Notes: generated by a model not told the origin, from the letters alone. Counted from the first letter of the stretch, positions 8,702 through 17,530 are shown. The stretch: DNA of 64,000 bases from JALNZF01 sp049793155 (GCA_049793155.1 JBARBN010000053.1:1-64000); one strand, 5' to 3'. Made by a program: numbers and translations.

Positions 8702-9415
8702 ATGAAAAGAAGCGTTATTTTTTTTAGTGTTTTGGCGGTACTGTTTTCTTTCTCTGCAGTTTCCTTTGCCTATGAAACGATCGAAGTGAAGAATGGGGGA
8801 AGCATCGAAGGCGTGGTCGAGTTTACAGGGGCAACGGTCCCGAAGGATCCCATGGTCACGCTGAGTTCCGAGGTAAAATACTGCGGCAAAACGCTCCCGG
8901 CGGAAAAGTATCTGATCAAGGATAAGATGATCGAAAACGTCGTTGTGTATTTGACGGATATCAAGTCCGGAAAGGCGATTCCCGGCGAGCCGGTCACCCT
9001 GACGAATATAAAATGTCTTTTTTCGCCTCATGTCGCCGTCGGCTTCAAGGGCGGCAAGATCATTCAGAAGAACGATGACCCCATCTTTCACAATATCCAT
9101 ACGTATCTGAACGGCAAGACAATGTTCAATATAGGTCTTCCTGAAAAGGGATCTTCGGTGACGAAGCCATTGCTGAGGGACGGCCTCATGGAAGTGACGT
9201 GCGACAGCCATCCCTGGATGCATGGTTTTATCCAGATTCTGGACCATCCCTACGGAGTAGTCACCAATGCAAAAGGAGAATTTTCAATAAAAGACATCCC
9301 CGCCGGCACCTATACCGTTGAAGCCTGGCACGAGGCCCTGGGCAAGGTAAAAGTGGCAAATGTCAAAGTTGAAAGCGGTAAGGCCAGCAAGATCAAGCTC
9401 GAATACAAAAAATAA
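8702..9415 (+). CDS. Periplasmic cupredoxin-like protein, copy 2
   Basis: A 237-residue paralogue of the preceding gene, similar along its whole length. It has a signal peptide ending near SFA and a complete putative type I copper set: His130, Cys167, His170 and Met173 in C-D-S-H-P-W-M. Two more cysteines (61 and 105) are also kept in copy 1 and may form a disulphide. The C-terminal CarboxypepD_reg-like region (GEFSIKDIPAGTYTVEAWHEAL) is conserved. ATG 8702 has GGAGG 6 bp upstream; a GTG one codon earlier is less well spaced. The copper site is inferred from pattern only. Confidence 0.82.
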   Translation: MKRSVIFFSVLAVLFSFSAVSFAYETIEVKNGGSIEGVVEFTGATVPKDPMVTLSSEVKYCGKTLPAEKYLIKDKMIENVVVYLTDIKSGKAIPGEPVTLTNIKCLFSPHVAVGFKGGKIIQKNDDPIFHNIHTYLNGKTMFNIGLPEKGSSVTKPLLRDGLMEVTCDSHPWMHGFIQILDHPYGVVTNAKGEFSIKDIPAGTYTVEAWHEALGKVKVANVKVESGKASKIKLEYKK

Positions 9416-9439
9416 AACGCTGAAAAAGAGGAGGAGAAC

Positions 9440-10708
9440 ATGAAAAAGGGTACGTTGCTGGGGGTTTTGGTTTTTTTTCTGGTTGTCATGATGATGCCGT
9501 ATGAGTCTTACGCTGTTCCGTCCTATGCCCGTCAGGTCCAGAAGCCCTGCACTGCCTGTCACACCGTCTGGGGAAACCTGAACCAGTACGGAAGACAGTT
9601 CAAGGTCAAGGCGTATACCGATGTGAGCGAGAAATGGGAGATGATCAACAAGGACAACATGAACCTGCCGACGATCGCCCCGTTTTCCACGAGGGTCGTC
9701 CTTGAGCCATATGTAAAAGACAACACTCCCGGTGCCCCGGGCTCGACCAGCGACGTCAATCAAGTTGCGATATTCATGGCAAGCAGGGTTTTTGATTACG
9801 CCGGCGTATTTGCGAGCGCCGAGGCCGATGGCTTTTCCGCCACCTCGGGCGGCGGTACATTTAGCATACCGACTGTAAAAGTGGCTTTTCAGTATCCCCT
9901 GGGAGAGGGCAATACCATAGGCCTGGTCGCCTTCGGAGGGCTCGCCGCATCAGCAGATCCCTTTAACACCTTGGGAGGCAGGGACCGGGACCTGTCTTTT
10001 GATGACGGGACTCCCTTTATCCTTAATACAGGCTGGACGTTCAATTTCTGGAGCGGAACGAACATCGGTGAAGTTCTTCACGGCTACTTCCTCGGCAACC
10101 GTCTCTATGCTGCCGTGGGCGTAATGAGGGGCGGGAACACAGCGGATGGTATAGCCGGCCTGTCAAACGCCGATAATTCAGATCCCAATGATATGTACTA
10201 TCGCATTGCCTGGGACCAGAAACTTCCGAACGGCGCGGTCACCTTCGGAGGCGTTCTTTACGATGGCAAACAGAGGATTACCACTGGAGGCTTACCCTCC
10301 TATGATTCCAAGGTTAAAAGGTCGTATGTTGACCTATCGTTGGAGCAAAACTACGGAGAGGACCATATCGTCGAATTGCAGGTACTCTACGGCGGCGGCG
10401 AGGACAAGAACGTATTTAACGACGACACGGGGGGAAGAAAGTTCAGCGGTTCCTATGTTCAGGCTGATTATTACTATGACAGGACGATCGGCGTGATAGC
10501 TTCTCTCAACAACATAAAATACAAGGATGTCTTAGCAACAGACCTGACCCCGATTGACAAAGTCGATCAATGGCTTGTCGGCGTTAATTACATGCCCTGG
10601 CTGAACACGAAAGTGGCCCTTCAATATGCGAACGCCAAGACAACGATGTTGGACGGCACGGATTCAACCAACAGGATCACGAGACTCGTGTTGGATCTCC
10701 TGTACTAA
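9440..10708 (+). CDS. Cyc2-like outer-membrane monohaem cytochrome-porin
   Basis: A 422-residue protein with a signal peptide ending at SYA, then a single haem-binding motif C37-T-A-C-H41 set in AVPSYARQVQKPCTACHTVW and followed by NQYGRQFKVKAY. The remaining 370 residues alternate hydrophobic and polar residues, rich in Gly, Tyr and Phe, and end in LVLDLLY with the terminal aromatic residue of outer-membrane beta-barrels. This order, one N-terminal haem c then a barrel, is that of Cyc2-type fused cytochrome-porins, known Fe(II) oxidases. The gene follows the cupredoxins by 24 bp with GAGGAG before ATG. Other proteins share the PSYARQ-type motif, so iron oxidation is inference. Confidence 0.75.
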   Translation: MKKGTLLGVLVFFLVVMMMPYESYAVPSYARQVQKPCTACHTVWGNLNQYGRQFKVKAYTDVSEKWEMINKDNMNLPTIAPFSTRVVLEPYVKDNTPGAPGSTSDVNQVAIFMASRVFDYAGVFASAEADGFSATSGGGTFSIPTVKVAFQYPLGEGNTIGLVAFGGLAASADPFNTLGGRDRDLSFDDGTPFILNTGWTFNFWSGTNIGEVLHGYFLGNRLYAAVGVMRGGNTADGIAGLSNADNSDPNDMYYRIAWDQKLPNGAVTFGGVLYDGKQRITTGGLPSYDSKVKRSYVDLSLEQNYGEDHIVELQVLYGGGEDKNVFNDDTGGRKFSGSYVQADYYYDRTIGVIASLNNIKYKDVLATDLTPIDKVDQWLVGVNYMPWLNTKVALQYANAKTTMLDGTDSTNRITRLVLDLLY

Positions 10709-10779
10709 CTGACATAGTAGCATTCTCCCGGGGGCCGGCCGGTCCCCGGGGTCTTTCCTAAACAAGCTGGAGGTACATA

Positions 10780-12525
10780 ATGGCGGAAGCCGATGTGAAA
10801 AAAGGCATCCTGAAGGGAATTGTTAAATTTACTGCCACTCTCGGCGCTGGCTTTATACTCCTCGTTGTTCTTAAAAATATGCTGGCCGCGCCTTCAGAGG
10901 ACGGATACCGGTTCTTCCCCCTTATCGGAAGCAGGGACTGGATCTGGATCATCGCCCAGCTCCACCTGAATTTCGCCGCCTTCGTCCTGGGGGTCCCCAT
11001 CTTTGCGGTTGCGATGGAGTTCATGGGATGGAAAAAGAAGGATGAGAGACTGGATCGTATCGCGTATGACTTTACCAAGCTTTTTACGCTGGCGTATAGC
11101 GTGACGGCGGTTATGGGCTCTTTCTTTCTCATCAGTCTTCCGCTGCTCTACCCTAAATTTATCGATTATATGATGAAGATACTCGGGCCCACCTGGTGGT
11201 TGTACCTCATCGTGATGTATGGAGAGGTGTTCGTCTGTTATTATTATTTTTATTCCTGGAAAAAATTGAAAGAACGGAAGGGCTTTCATGTCGCCGTGGG
11301 CGTGCTGTTGAATATCCTCGGGGCGACGCTGCTTTTGATCACCAGTTCATGGGTCGGATTCATGACCACCCCGGCAGGCGTGAACGCGGACGGTGATCTG
11401 GTCAGCAGATGGGCCGCGATCCACACTCACATGTGGATACCCCTGTCCATGCATCGGTTCGTGGCCAACATCGTATTCGGGGCAGGGATCGCCGCGGCCT
11501 ATGCGGCCTTCAGATTCATTACCGCAGAGACGGATGAAGAACGGGCATATTTTGACTGGATGGGCTATACCTCGGCGATCATATCGATCGGGGCCTCACT
11601 CCTGCTGCCCGGTGTCGGGTATCTTCTCGGTGTCGAGATCTATTCCTTCAATGAACAAATGGGCATCCAGCTCATGGGAGGATTTTTCGCGTGGTTGTGG
11701 GTCATGCAGTCCATCATGATCGGCGCGATCCTGTTCTTCATCAATTATTATCTCTGGATATCTCTCCAAAAAATGCCGGGAGGTGAACGGTATTTCACGC
11801 ATGTAAAATTCATATTTATTGCACTGGTCATAGGCTATGCGGTCTGGCTCGTGCCCCATGATGTAGCGCTGAGCCTCGAAGAGGCACGGCGGACGGGCAC
11901 GTATCATCCCGCACTGGGCAAACTGGGCGTCATGGCCGCAAAGAACACCGCTGTAATCCTTTCCTATCTCGCCACTTTTTTGAGCTTCGCCATTTTCCGG
12001 ATGAGCAACAAAGAGGCGACCGTTTCCTGGGCCAAAAAAGGGAATATCGCCCGGACGCTGATCATTGTCGGCTCAGTCGCCGGCGTGCTGGGGATCGGCA
12101 TCTACAGTTATTACGTCTCCGCGGCAGTAAGAGTGAAGGTCCTTTCACCCATCCAGTTCGGTATCTTCTTCCTTTCCCTTGTTGCCCTGTATGTTCTTGA
12201 CAGCGCCATGTATAAGGGCGCCCGGATCATCGGCGAACCGAGGTGGGGCAAGATGCCCGAGCGATCGCAGTATGCGCTTATCGCGATAACCGTGACCTTT
12301 ACCTGGCTGATGGGGATGCTGGGCTACATGAGGGCCGGCGCAAGGCAATACTGGCATGTGTACGGGATCATGAAGAACACGAGCCCGGACGCCTATCTGC
12401 CCACCCATGGATATGCATCGGTCATTGTCACGATCGTCACGCTGCTTTTTCTGCTCCTTATCTCCTTTGTCTTTTGGAGCATCATGAAACTTGAGAAGGT
12501 CCTTGGTGAAAGGAAGGGGAACTGA
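10780..12525 (+). CDS. Cytochrome bd-like oxidase subunit (CydA-like, no CydB)
   Basis: A 581-residue inner-membrane protein with about 14 membrane segments. Its first half aligns by eye with CydA: His62 (AQLHLNF) at the place of the high-spin haem ligand, Glu149 (YGEVF) near the conserved Glu pair, SSWVGFMTTPAG matching the NGWMQNP region, and His225 (SMHRFVAN) at the place of a b558 ligand, with extra His215 and His217. The second half diverges. No cydB gene is present; instead c cytochromes follow, and the stop overlaps the next start (TGATG). Such bd-like oxidases are reported in Nitrospira. Oxygen as substrate is not certain. SD GGAGG precedes ATG 10780. Confidence 0.75.
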   Translation: MAEADVKKGILKGIVKFTATLGAGFILLVVLKNMLAAPSEDGYRFFPLIGSRDWIWIIAQLHLNFAAFVLGVPIFAVAMEFMGWKKKDERLDRIAYDFTKLFTLAYSVTAVMGSFFLISLPLLYPKFIDYMMKILGPTWWLYLIVMYGEVFVCYYYFYSWKKLKERKGFHVAVGVLLNILGATLLLITSSWVGFMTTPAGVNADGDLVSRWAAIHTHMWIPLSMHRFVANIVFGAGIAAAYAAFRFITAETDEERAYFDWMGYTSAIISIGASLLLPGVGYLLGVEIYSFNEQMGIQLMGGFFAWLWVMQSIMIGAILFFINYYLWISLQKMPGGERYFTHVKFIFIALVIGYAVWLVPHDVALSLEEARRTGTYHPALGKLGVMAAKNTAVILSYLATFLSFAIFRMSNKEATVSWAKKGNIARTLIIVGSVAGVLGIGIYSYYVSAAVRVKVLSPIQFGIFFLSLVALYVLDSAMYKGARIIGEPRWGKMPERSQYALIAITVTFTWLMGMLGYMRAGARQYWHVYGIMKNTSPDAYLPTHGYASVIVTIVTLLFLLLISFVFWSIMKLEKVLGERKGN

Positions 12526-13040
12526 TGAAAAAGGGCGTCTTGAAGCTCGCGATCATCGTCATTGGCCTGAACTTGATCTTTCTTTATATTGGTCTGGAGT
12601 TTCTTCCCCAGTCGGAATCCAGGCCGCCGAAGGTGATCAAGATCGCGGAAGGCATCTCCCAGGAAGACCTGATCCAGGTCGGCGAGGAGATCGTTTTTGG
12701 AAAAGGCCAGTGCATGGTATGTCACCCGGCAAAACCTGAATCGGGAATGCGGGCTCCATCCATGGCCGCAATAGGAGCAGACCTGGAGAAGGAGGCCCGC
12801 GAGCGGGGGATGACGTCCGAAGATGTTGTTTTCGAGGCCCTTATCAACCCCTCCAAATACATCGTAAAGGGGTTTGAAGACAGCATGTCGCGCGTGGACA
12901 AGCCTCCGACGTCGCTGACCGACGGGGAGATCATAGCAGTAGCAGCATATCTGCAGAGCCATGGAGGAAAAGTCACGCTTTCCTATCCCGGTTCTGTCCC
13001 GATCCTGAAGGGCCAAATAGCAAAGTCAGGAGGGAAGTAA
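12525..13040 (+). CDS. Membrane-anchored monohaem cytochrome c
   Basis: A 171-residue protein with an uncleaved-looking N-terminal helix (residues 7-26) and one haem c motif C63-M-V-C-H67, followed by a class-I-like domain with a possible Met ligand near the end of the helix region. It starts 1 base inside the stop of the bd-like gene and ends 1 base before the next start, so it is tightly coupled. It is a likely electron donor or acceptor of the bd-like subunit on the periplasmic side. Confidence 0.85.
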   Translation: MKKGVLKLAIIVIGLNLIFLYIGLEFLPQSESRPPKVIKIAEGISQEDLIQVGEEIVFGKGQCMVCHPAKPESGMRAPSMAAIGADLEKEARERGMTSEDVVFEALINPSKYIVKGFEDSMSRVDKPPTSLTDGEIIAVAAYLQSHGGKVTLSYPGSVPILKGQIAKSGGK

Positions 13041-13041
13041 G

Positions 13042-13845
13042 ATGCAATTCATATTCCCCATCATCACTTTGATCGGTTTGACGATCTCGATCATCTCCAG
13101 TATGAAAAAATCCCCGTTCTTCAACTTCGTGGGTATCCAGATGGCCATCTACGGAGGATTGAAAAGTCTGGCGCTCGTCATGCCTCCTCTGCCGGGACAA
13201 GTTGTTGTCATGCTCGTGATCATGTCCTTCTTTTCGTTTCTCATCTATTTTTCGATCCAGGATGATACGCTGAAGGCCTTTCTTGAGCCCATGAGAGCGG
13301 TCATTGCCGACGATGACAAAAGAATTTTGAGGATACTCATCGTATATGTCCTCATACCCCTGCTGGCCGGATATATAACCTACGTAGAGGTAAAGCCTGC
13401 GTTTGAACCTCCGTTGTCGGGGAGGATCACCCATCCCGAGCCACCGTCGGAGATCGACTTTAAAGGAGACACAATAAAGATACTCGGATTGGAGAACCCC
13501 CTGCGAAAGGATTCTGCGAATCTTTCGAAGTATGGCGAAGAGGGGAAAGTAATTTACTTCCAGAACTGTTTCATCTGTCACGGCGCTGACTTGGACGGTC
13601 GGGGACAATTTGCCCAGGCATTTAATCCGCCGCCGCCTCCCTTCCGGGGCACGGATACGATCGCGCAGCTGCCGGAGTCCTATGTGTTCTGGAGGATAGC
13701 AAAGGGATGGACGGGTCTTTCCGCGGGCGCGACCCCATGGGATTCAGCCATGCCGGCATTTGAGAATATACTTACACAGGAACAGACGTGGAAGGTGATC
13801 CTCTATATGTATGAAGCTACCGGTAACAAACCAAGGACATGGTAA
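13042..13845 (+). CDS. Membrane protein with C-terminal monohaem cytochrome c domain
   Basis: A 267-residue protein with about four membrane segments in the first 115 residues and a periplasmic c-type domain with C166-F-I-C-H170 and a Pro-rich loop (PPPPPF). A Met in AMPAFEN is a plausible distal ligand. It overlaps the reading frame of the next gene only upstream of the chosen start, and GGAGG lies before its own ATG. With its neighbours it probably forms a quinone- or cytochrome-linked inner-membrane complex with the bd-like subunit. Confidence 0.83.
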   Translation: MQFIFPIITLIGLTISIISSMKKSPFFNFVGIQMAIYGGLKSLALVMPPLPGQVVVMLVIMSFFSFLIYFSIQDDTLKAFLEPMRAVIADDDKRILRILIVYVLIPLLAGYITYVEVKPAFEPPLSGRITHPEPPSEIDFKGDTIKILGLENPLRKDSANLSKYGEEGKVIYFQNCFICHGADLDGRGQFAQAFNPPPPPFRGTDTIAQLPESYVFWRIAKGWTGLSAGATPWDSAMPAFENILTQEQTWKVILYMYEATGNKPRTW

Positions 13846-13870
13846 GGATATGCGGAAGGGAGATTCTCCA

Positions 13871-15292
13871 ATGAGGTTTTTTATTGCCCTTGTTTTGCTC
13901 GCGTCAATTCCAATGACCGCACTTTCCGAAGAGAAGGGAAAGGCCCTCTATGATCAGTCGTGCGCTTCATGCCATGGGGAAAAGGGCGATGGGAAGGGCC
14001 CGGCGGCTGATTTCGTGTTCCCGAAACCAAGGGATTTTACGAAGGGCACGTACAAATTCAAATCCACGGGGTCGGGTGAGCCGGCCCTTGATTCGGACAT
14101 TCTCCGGACAATACGGGAGGGAAATCCCGGTACGTCGATGCCTGCCTGGAAACGCTTCAGCGATGATGAGGCCAAAGCGCTTGTCGTTTATCTGAAGCAG
14201 TTTTCTCCGGATACCTTTTCGATACAAGGCGCCCCTTTCAAGATAGGTAATCCGCCGGGCAACAAGGATAAGATGATAGCACTCGGGAAGGAACTGTACC
14301 AGTCGGTGAAGTGCTGGGAATGTCACGGCAAGGCCGGCAGGGGCGACGGCGAGAAGGGATGGCAGGAAAAGTTCAAGGACGATTGGGGCAACAAGATATA
14401 TCCTGCAGACCAGACAAGTCCCTGGGAATACAGGGCAGGCAGTGATCCGAAGGATGTGTTAAAAACGATTTCAGTCGGTTTCGACGGTACGCCCATGACC
14501 TCATACGGAGATACGGTCACGGAGGAGAAGAGGTGGGCGCTTGCGTATTTTGTGCAATCGCAGCAGCAGACAAGGGTCCTCGGCCCGGCATTGCGGGTGA
14601 AAAAAGTGGAGGCCATCCCCGCTGCAACCGACGATCCGGTCTGGCAGGGCGTTGAGTATCTTGATCTTCCGATGGCAGGACAGGTGATCTTTGAGCCGCG
14701 TGATTTTACCGCGTTGATCACCAATGCGCGGGTACGAGGGGTCTATAGCAAGACCGAGTTGGCAGTGATGATAGAGTGGACCGACAAACAGCAAAACAAG
14801 GGTGAGGACAATCTCCCCCCCGACGCAGCACGTATACAGTTCCCGACCAAAGCCCCGGAAGTAGCCAAGCCGTACTTATTCATGGGGGACAAGAAACTGG
14901 GGGTCAATATCTGGCAATGGAAGGCCTCTGACAATCTTGCTGTTGAATTCACTGCAGCAGGACCCGAGAATCTGACTCAGCAGGAAAAACAGGACGTGAA
15001 AGTAACTGCTGCGTTTACAGATGGACGCTATAGGGTCATGTTCAGGAGGCTGTTGAACTCAGCCAATGAAAACCACACCGTTTTTGAAGTCGGCAAGTTT
15101 ATGCCGTTTTCGGTTACCCTCTACGATGGTCGTAATAATGAGTCGGACAAGAAGGGGGCGATCTCAGCTTGGTATTACCTGGTGCCGGAGCCGGCAACGC
15201 CTGCGAAGGTTTATATGCTCCCGCCCCTGGTATTCCTTGTCATACTCGGCATCGGCTTTATATTGCACAAGAAGTTGAGGAAGAAACGTTAG
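13871..15292 (+). CDS. Dihaem cytochrome c with ethylbenzene-dehydrogenase-type haem b domain
   Basis: A 473-residue exported protein. After a signal peptide (ending near ALS) come two cytochrome c domains with CASCH (31-35) and CWECH (about 147), then a region of about 200 residues resembling the haem-b-binding gamma subunits of ethylbenzene dehydrogenase and related molybdoenzymes (DDPVWQG, PPDAARIQFP, DGRYRVMFRRLL), and a C-terminal anchor helix followed by basic residues. No molybdopterin subunit is encoded here, so the domain is probably reused as an electron carrier in the bd-like complex. ATG 13871 gives a proper signal peptide; an in-frame ATG 20 codons upstream overlaps the previous gene. 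Confidence 0.82.
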   Translation: MRFFIALVLLASIPMTALSEEKGKALYDQSCASCHGEKGDGKGPAADFVFPKPRDFTKGTYKFKSTGSGEPALDSDILRTIREGNPGTSMPAWKRFSDDEAKALVVYLKQFSPDTFSIQGAPFKIGNPPGNKDKMIALGKELYQSVKCWECHGKAGRGDGEKGWQEKFKDDWGNKIYPADQTSPWEYRAGSDPKDVLKTISVGFDGTPMTSYGDTVTEEKRWALAYFVQSQQQTRVLGPALRVKKVEAIPAATDDPVWQGVEYLDLPMAGQVIFEPRDFTALITNARVRGVYSKTELAVMIEWTDKQQNKGEDNLPPDAARIQFPTKAPEVAKPYLFMGDKKLGVNIWQWKASDNLAVEFTAAGPENLTQQEKQDVKVTAAFTDGRYRVMFRRLLNSANENHTVFEVGKFMPFSVTLYDGRNNESDKKGAISAWYYLVPEPATPAKVYMLPPLVFLVILGIGFILHKKLRKKR

Positions 15293-15309
15293 GCAGGAGA
15301 ATCATCGGC

Positions 15310-16305
15310 ATGTACAAAAAAATATTTATCCCTATAGATAACTCGAAATATTCCCGCTACTGTACCGACATTGGGGTGTCCCTGGCTTCCAAGCTCGGTT
15401 CCGAACTGATCGGCAGCCACGTCTACAGCGCGCGTTTGCACGACAAGCGGTTCCGGGACATGGAGGCAGGACTGCCCGGGCATTATCAGGAGGAAGGCAG
15501 ACTGCGGAAATCGAGAAAGGTCCACGATTCCCTGATCGGGGACGGGTTGAGAATAATCTCCGATTCTTATCTGGAATCCTTTAAAAAGGACTGCAGGGAA
15601 TCCTCAGTGCCGTTCAATTGTAAAATGATGGAGGGGAAAAACTGGCTGGAGCTGGTAAAAGACATCCGAAGCAGCGGCTATGATCTGGTGATCATGGGGA
15701 TCCTCGGCCTCGGCGCGATGAACGGCAACCTTATCGGGAGTGTCTGTGAACGGGTAGTGCGGAAGGTCACGGCAGATGTCCTGGTCGTAAAGAACAGTGA
15801 ACCGCTCAATGAACGGATCGTCGTGGCGATCGACGGCAGCGATCATTCCTTTTCGGCATTGAAAAAAGCACTGGCCCTGAACAAACAGTTTCATTCGAAG
15901 ATCGAGGCCGTATCCGTTTATGACCCCTATTTTCACAGAAGGGCCTTCCAGGCTCTGGTGGGCGTCCTCTCAGACGAAGCCGGGAAAATGTTCAAGTTTA
16001 AGGATCAGGAAAAGCTGCACGATGAGGTCATTGATGACGGTTTGGGAAAGATATATCAGGGGTACCTTGAACAAGCTGTTCAGATAGGGGCCGCTCAAGG
16101 GGTCGAAGTGAAAAGTACGCTTCTCGCAGGAAAGGCGTATGACGAAATCCATAAATATCTGGAAAAAGACCCGCCATCTCTTCTCATCGTAAGCCGCTTT
16201 GGTGCGCATACGACCGACGAACAGGACATCGGCAACACTGCAGAGAACCTTCTTCGCCTTGCACCGTGCAATCTGCTTATCACGGGTAATTCTCACGTTG
16301 AATGA
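15310..16305 (+). CDS. Universal stress protein, two UspA domains
   Basis: A 331-residue cytoplasmic protein with two tandem UspA domains. Each begins with a strand such as YKKIFIPIDNSKYS and ERIVVAIDGSDHS. The first domain has the nucleotide-binding signature G-x2-G-x9-G-S (GLGAMNGNLIGSVCE) ending in VLVVKNSE; the second ends in PCNLLITGNSHVE, where the glycine motif is partly lost. It is the last gene of the cytochrome operon, 17 bp after the haem b protein. A regulatory or stress role linked to the electron chain is inferred from position only. Start at ATG 15310. Confidence 0.85.
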   Translation: MYKKIFIPIDNSKYSRYCTDIGVSLASKLGSELIGSHVYSARLHDKRFRDMEAGLPGHYQEEGRLRKSRKVHDSLIGDGLRIISDSYLESFKKDCRESSVPFNCKMMEGKNWLELVKDIRSSGYDLVIMGILGLGAMNGNLIGSVCERVVRKVTADVLVVKNSEPLNERIVVAIDGSDHSFSALKKALALNKQFHSKIEAVSVYDPYFHRRAFQALVGVLSDEAGKMFKFKDQEKLHDEVIDDGLGKIYQGYLEQAVQIGAAQGVEVKSTLLAGKAYDEIHKYLEKDPPSLLIVSRFGAHTTDEQDIGNTAENLLRLAPCNLLITGNSHVE

Positions 16306-16377
16306 TCCTCCACAGGGCAGTTTCTCCTGAAAAGCTGCAGCGAACTCAAGGTCCCAAAATAAAAAATGGAGCTGTAT

Positions 16378-17280
16378 ATGCGATCTCCTGTGTTCACCTA
16401 TTTAATAGTAACCGTTTCTCTTATATTCTCAGCGGTTCTTTTTGCGATGGGGAACCCATATGCCTACGCAGGCAACGAAGCGATTGAGGATCAGGTTGCC
16501 GGTATTTTATCCGAGGAATCTGCGCCGGGGAAAATTAAAATACTTGTCTTAGATTTCAGCGTTTCATCCGTAGATACTGAAAGGAAACCCACTGAGAAGG
16601 AATTGAAAGACCGGGGGATTCTGTACACGGAAGAATTCATAGCCAACCTCATGAATAAGATCAGAGATTTAGGGAAACGGGACAAAATATCCATAATTGA
16701 TCGCAGCAGACTGGAGGATATCCTTCGAGAAAAAAAATTGCCAATAATGGCCACTCCAGAGCGCACGGCAAGTGAAATCGGCCGTCTTGCAGGGGTAGAT
16801 GTGATAATCTCCGGCAGACTGCAAATAGCAGGTAACACCATAACCGCAACGACAAAAGTGGTCAGAGTTAAAGATGGCGAAATACTGGATATTGTAAAAC
16901 AAGACAAACAGGAGAAACCATCCCCAATTGTCCATGTCCCCGTAATTATCCTGGAGAGAGTTGAAGAACTTAAAATTGGTACCTATACGGCGTTGCCTCT
17001 GAACGTGCCCTCGGGCGGTACACTCAGCGTGACCATTGAAGTCGTTCATGGAAATCCGATCGATATAAACGTCATACCGGGATCGGATTTGGAAAACTTC
17101 AAAGTCCAAAAAAAGTTTAATAATATTTCCGATTTTATGGCCACGAAGATAAAGAGCTACAAACGCTCGGCTAAAGTTCGCAATGGCGTTGACTATTATC
17201 TTGTACTTCGTGATAGCTCTTTGGGTATTTTTACCGCGCAGAGGAGCGAGATTAAGATCATAGTTCAACTGGAACCATGA
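16378..17280 (+). CDS. CsgG/LpoB-like exported protein
   Basis: A 300-residue protein with an N-terminal signal or anchor (residues 1-35) and a domain resembling the CsgG/TolB-N/LpoB superfamily: KILVLDFSV, then an amphipathic helix, a DKISIIDRSRLEDILREKKL motif, and LAGVDVIISGRLQIAGNTITATTKVVRVKDGEIL. The C-terminal 130 residues are beta-rich and not recognised. There is no lipobox. ATG 16378 is preferred to the ATG at 16366 because GGAG lies 6 bp before it. It is in the same direction as the cytochrome operon but separated by 72 bp. The function is unknown. Confidence 0.7.
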   Translation: MRSPVFTYLIVTVSLIFSAVLFAMGNPYAYAGNEAIEDQVAGILSEESAPGKIKILVLDFSVSSVDTERKPTEKELKDRGILYTEEFIANLMNKIRDLGKRDKISIIDRSRLEDILREKKLPIMATPERTASEIGRLAGVDVIISGRLQIAGNTITATTKVVRVKDGEILDIVKQDKQEKPSPIVHVPVIILERVEELKIGTYTALPLNVPSGGTLSVTIEVVHGNPIDINVIPGSDLENFKVQKKFNNISDFMATKIKSYKRSAKVRNGVDYYLVLRDSSLGIFTAQRSEIKIIVQLEP

Positions 17281-17399
17281 GATAAGACATCTCGATCAAA
17301 TAAGGCGGACCTTGCTTGCCCGCAAAAGAGATTGGGGTCAGGGATGTTTAATCATCAATGAATGCGTTTGTATTAGTGGTAGAATCGGATCGAAAATGA

Positions 17400-17408
17400 T
17401 GGTACAAT
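17400..17408 (+). promoter_or_regulatory. Extended -10 promoter for the radical SAM gene
   Basis: TGG followed by TACAAT at 17403-17408, the extended -10 pattern TGnTANNNT, with no good -35. The predicted start near 17415 would give a leader of about 115 nt that begins with the left arm of the inverted repeat 17412-17522. Confidence 0.45.
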
Positions 17409-17411
17409 TTA

Positions 17412-17522
17412 CCCCGTTAGAGAAAACCGCTGACTCATGGAGGCGGGTTAATTTCATATATTCACGCATTCTGGTATAAAGTCACAATTTGCTGACGTAG
17501 AGAATAAAGTTCTCTAACGGGG
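17412..17522 (+). promoter_or_regulatory. Structured leader with switch-like inverted repeats
   Basis: CCCCGTTAGAGAA at 17412-17424 is perfectly complementary to TTCTCTAACGGGG at 17510-17522. A competing local hairpin can form between TAGAGAA (17499-17505) and TTCTCTA (17511-17517). The right arm contains the GGGG that serves as ribosome-binding site for the ATG at 17531, so the long-range pairing would hide it and the local hairpin would free it. This is the layout of a translational switch. No known riboswitch class is recognised. Confidence 0.5.
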
Positions 17523-17530
17523 ATTACTTT

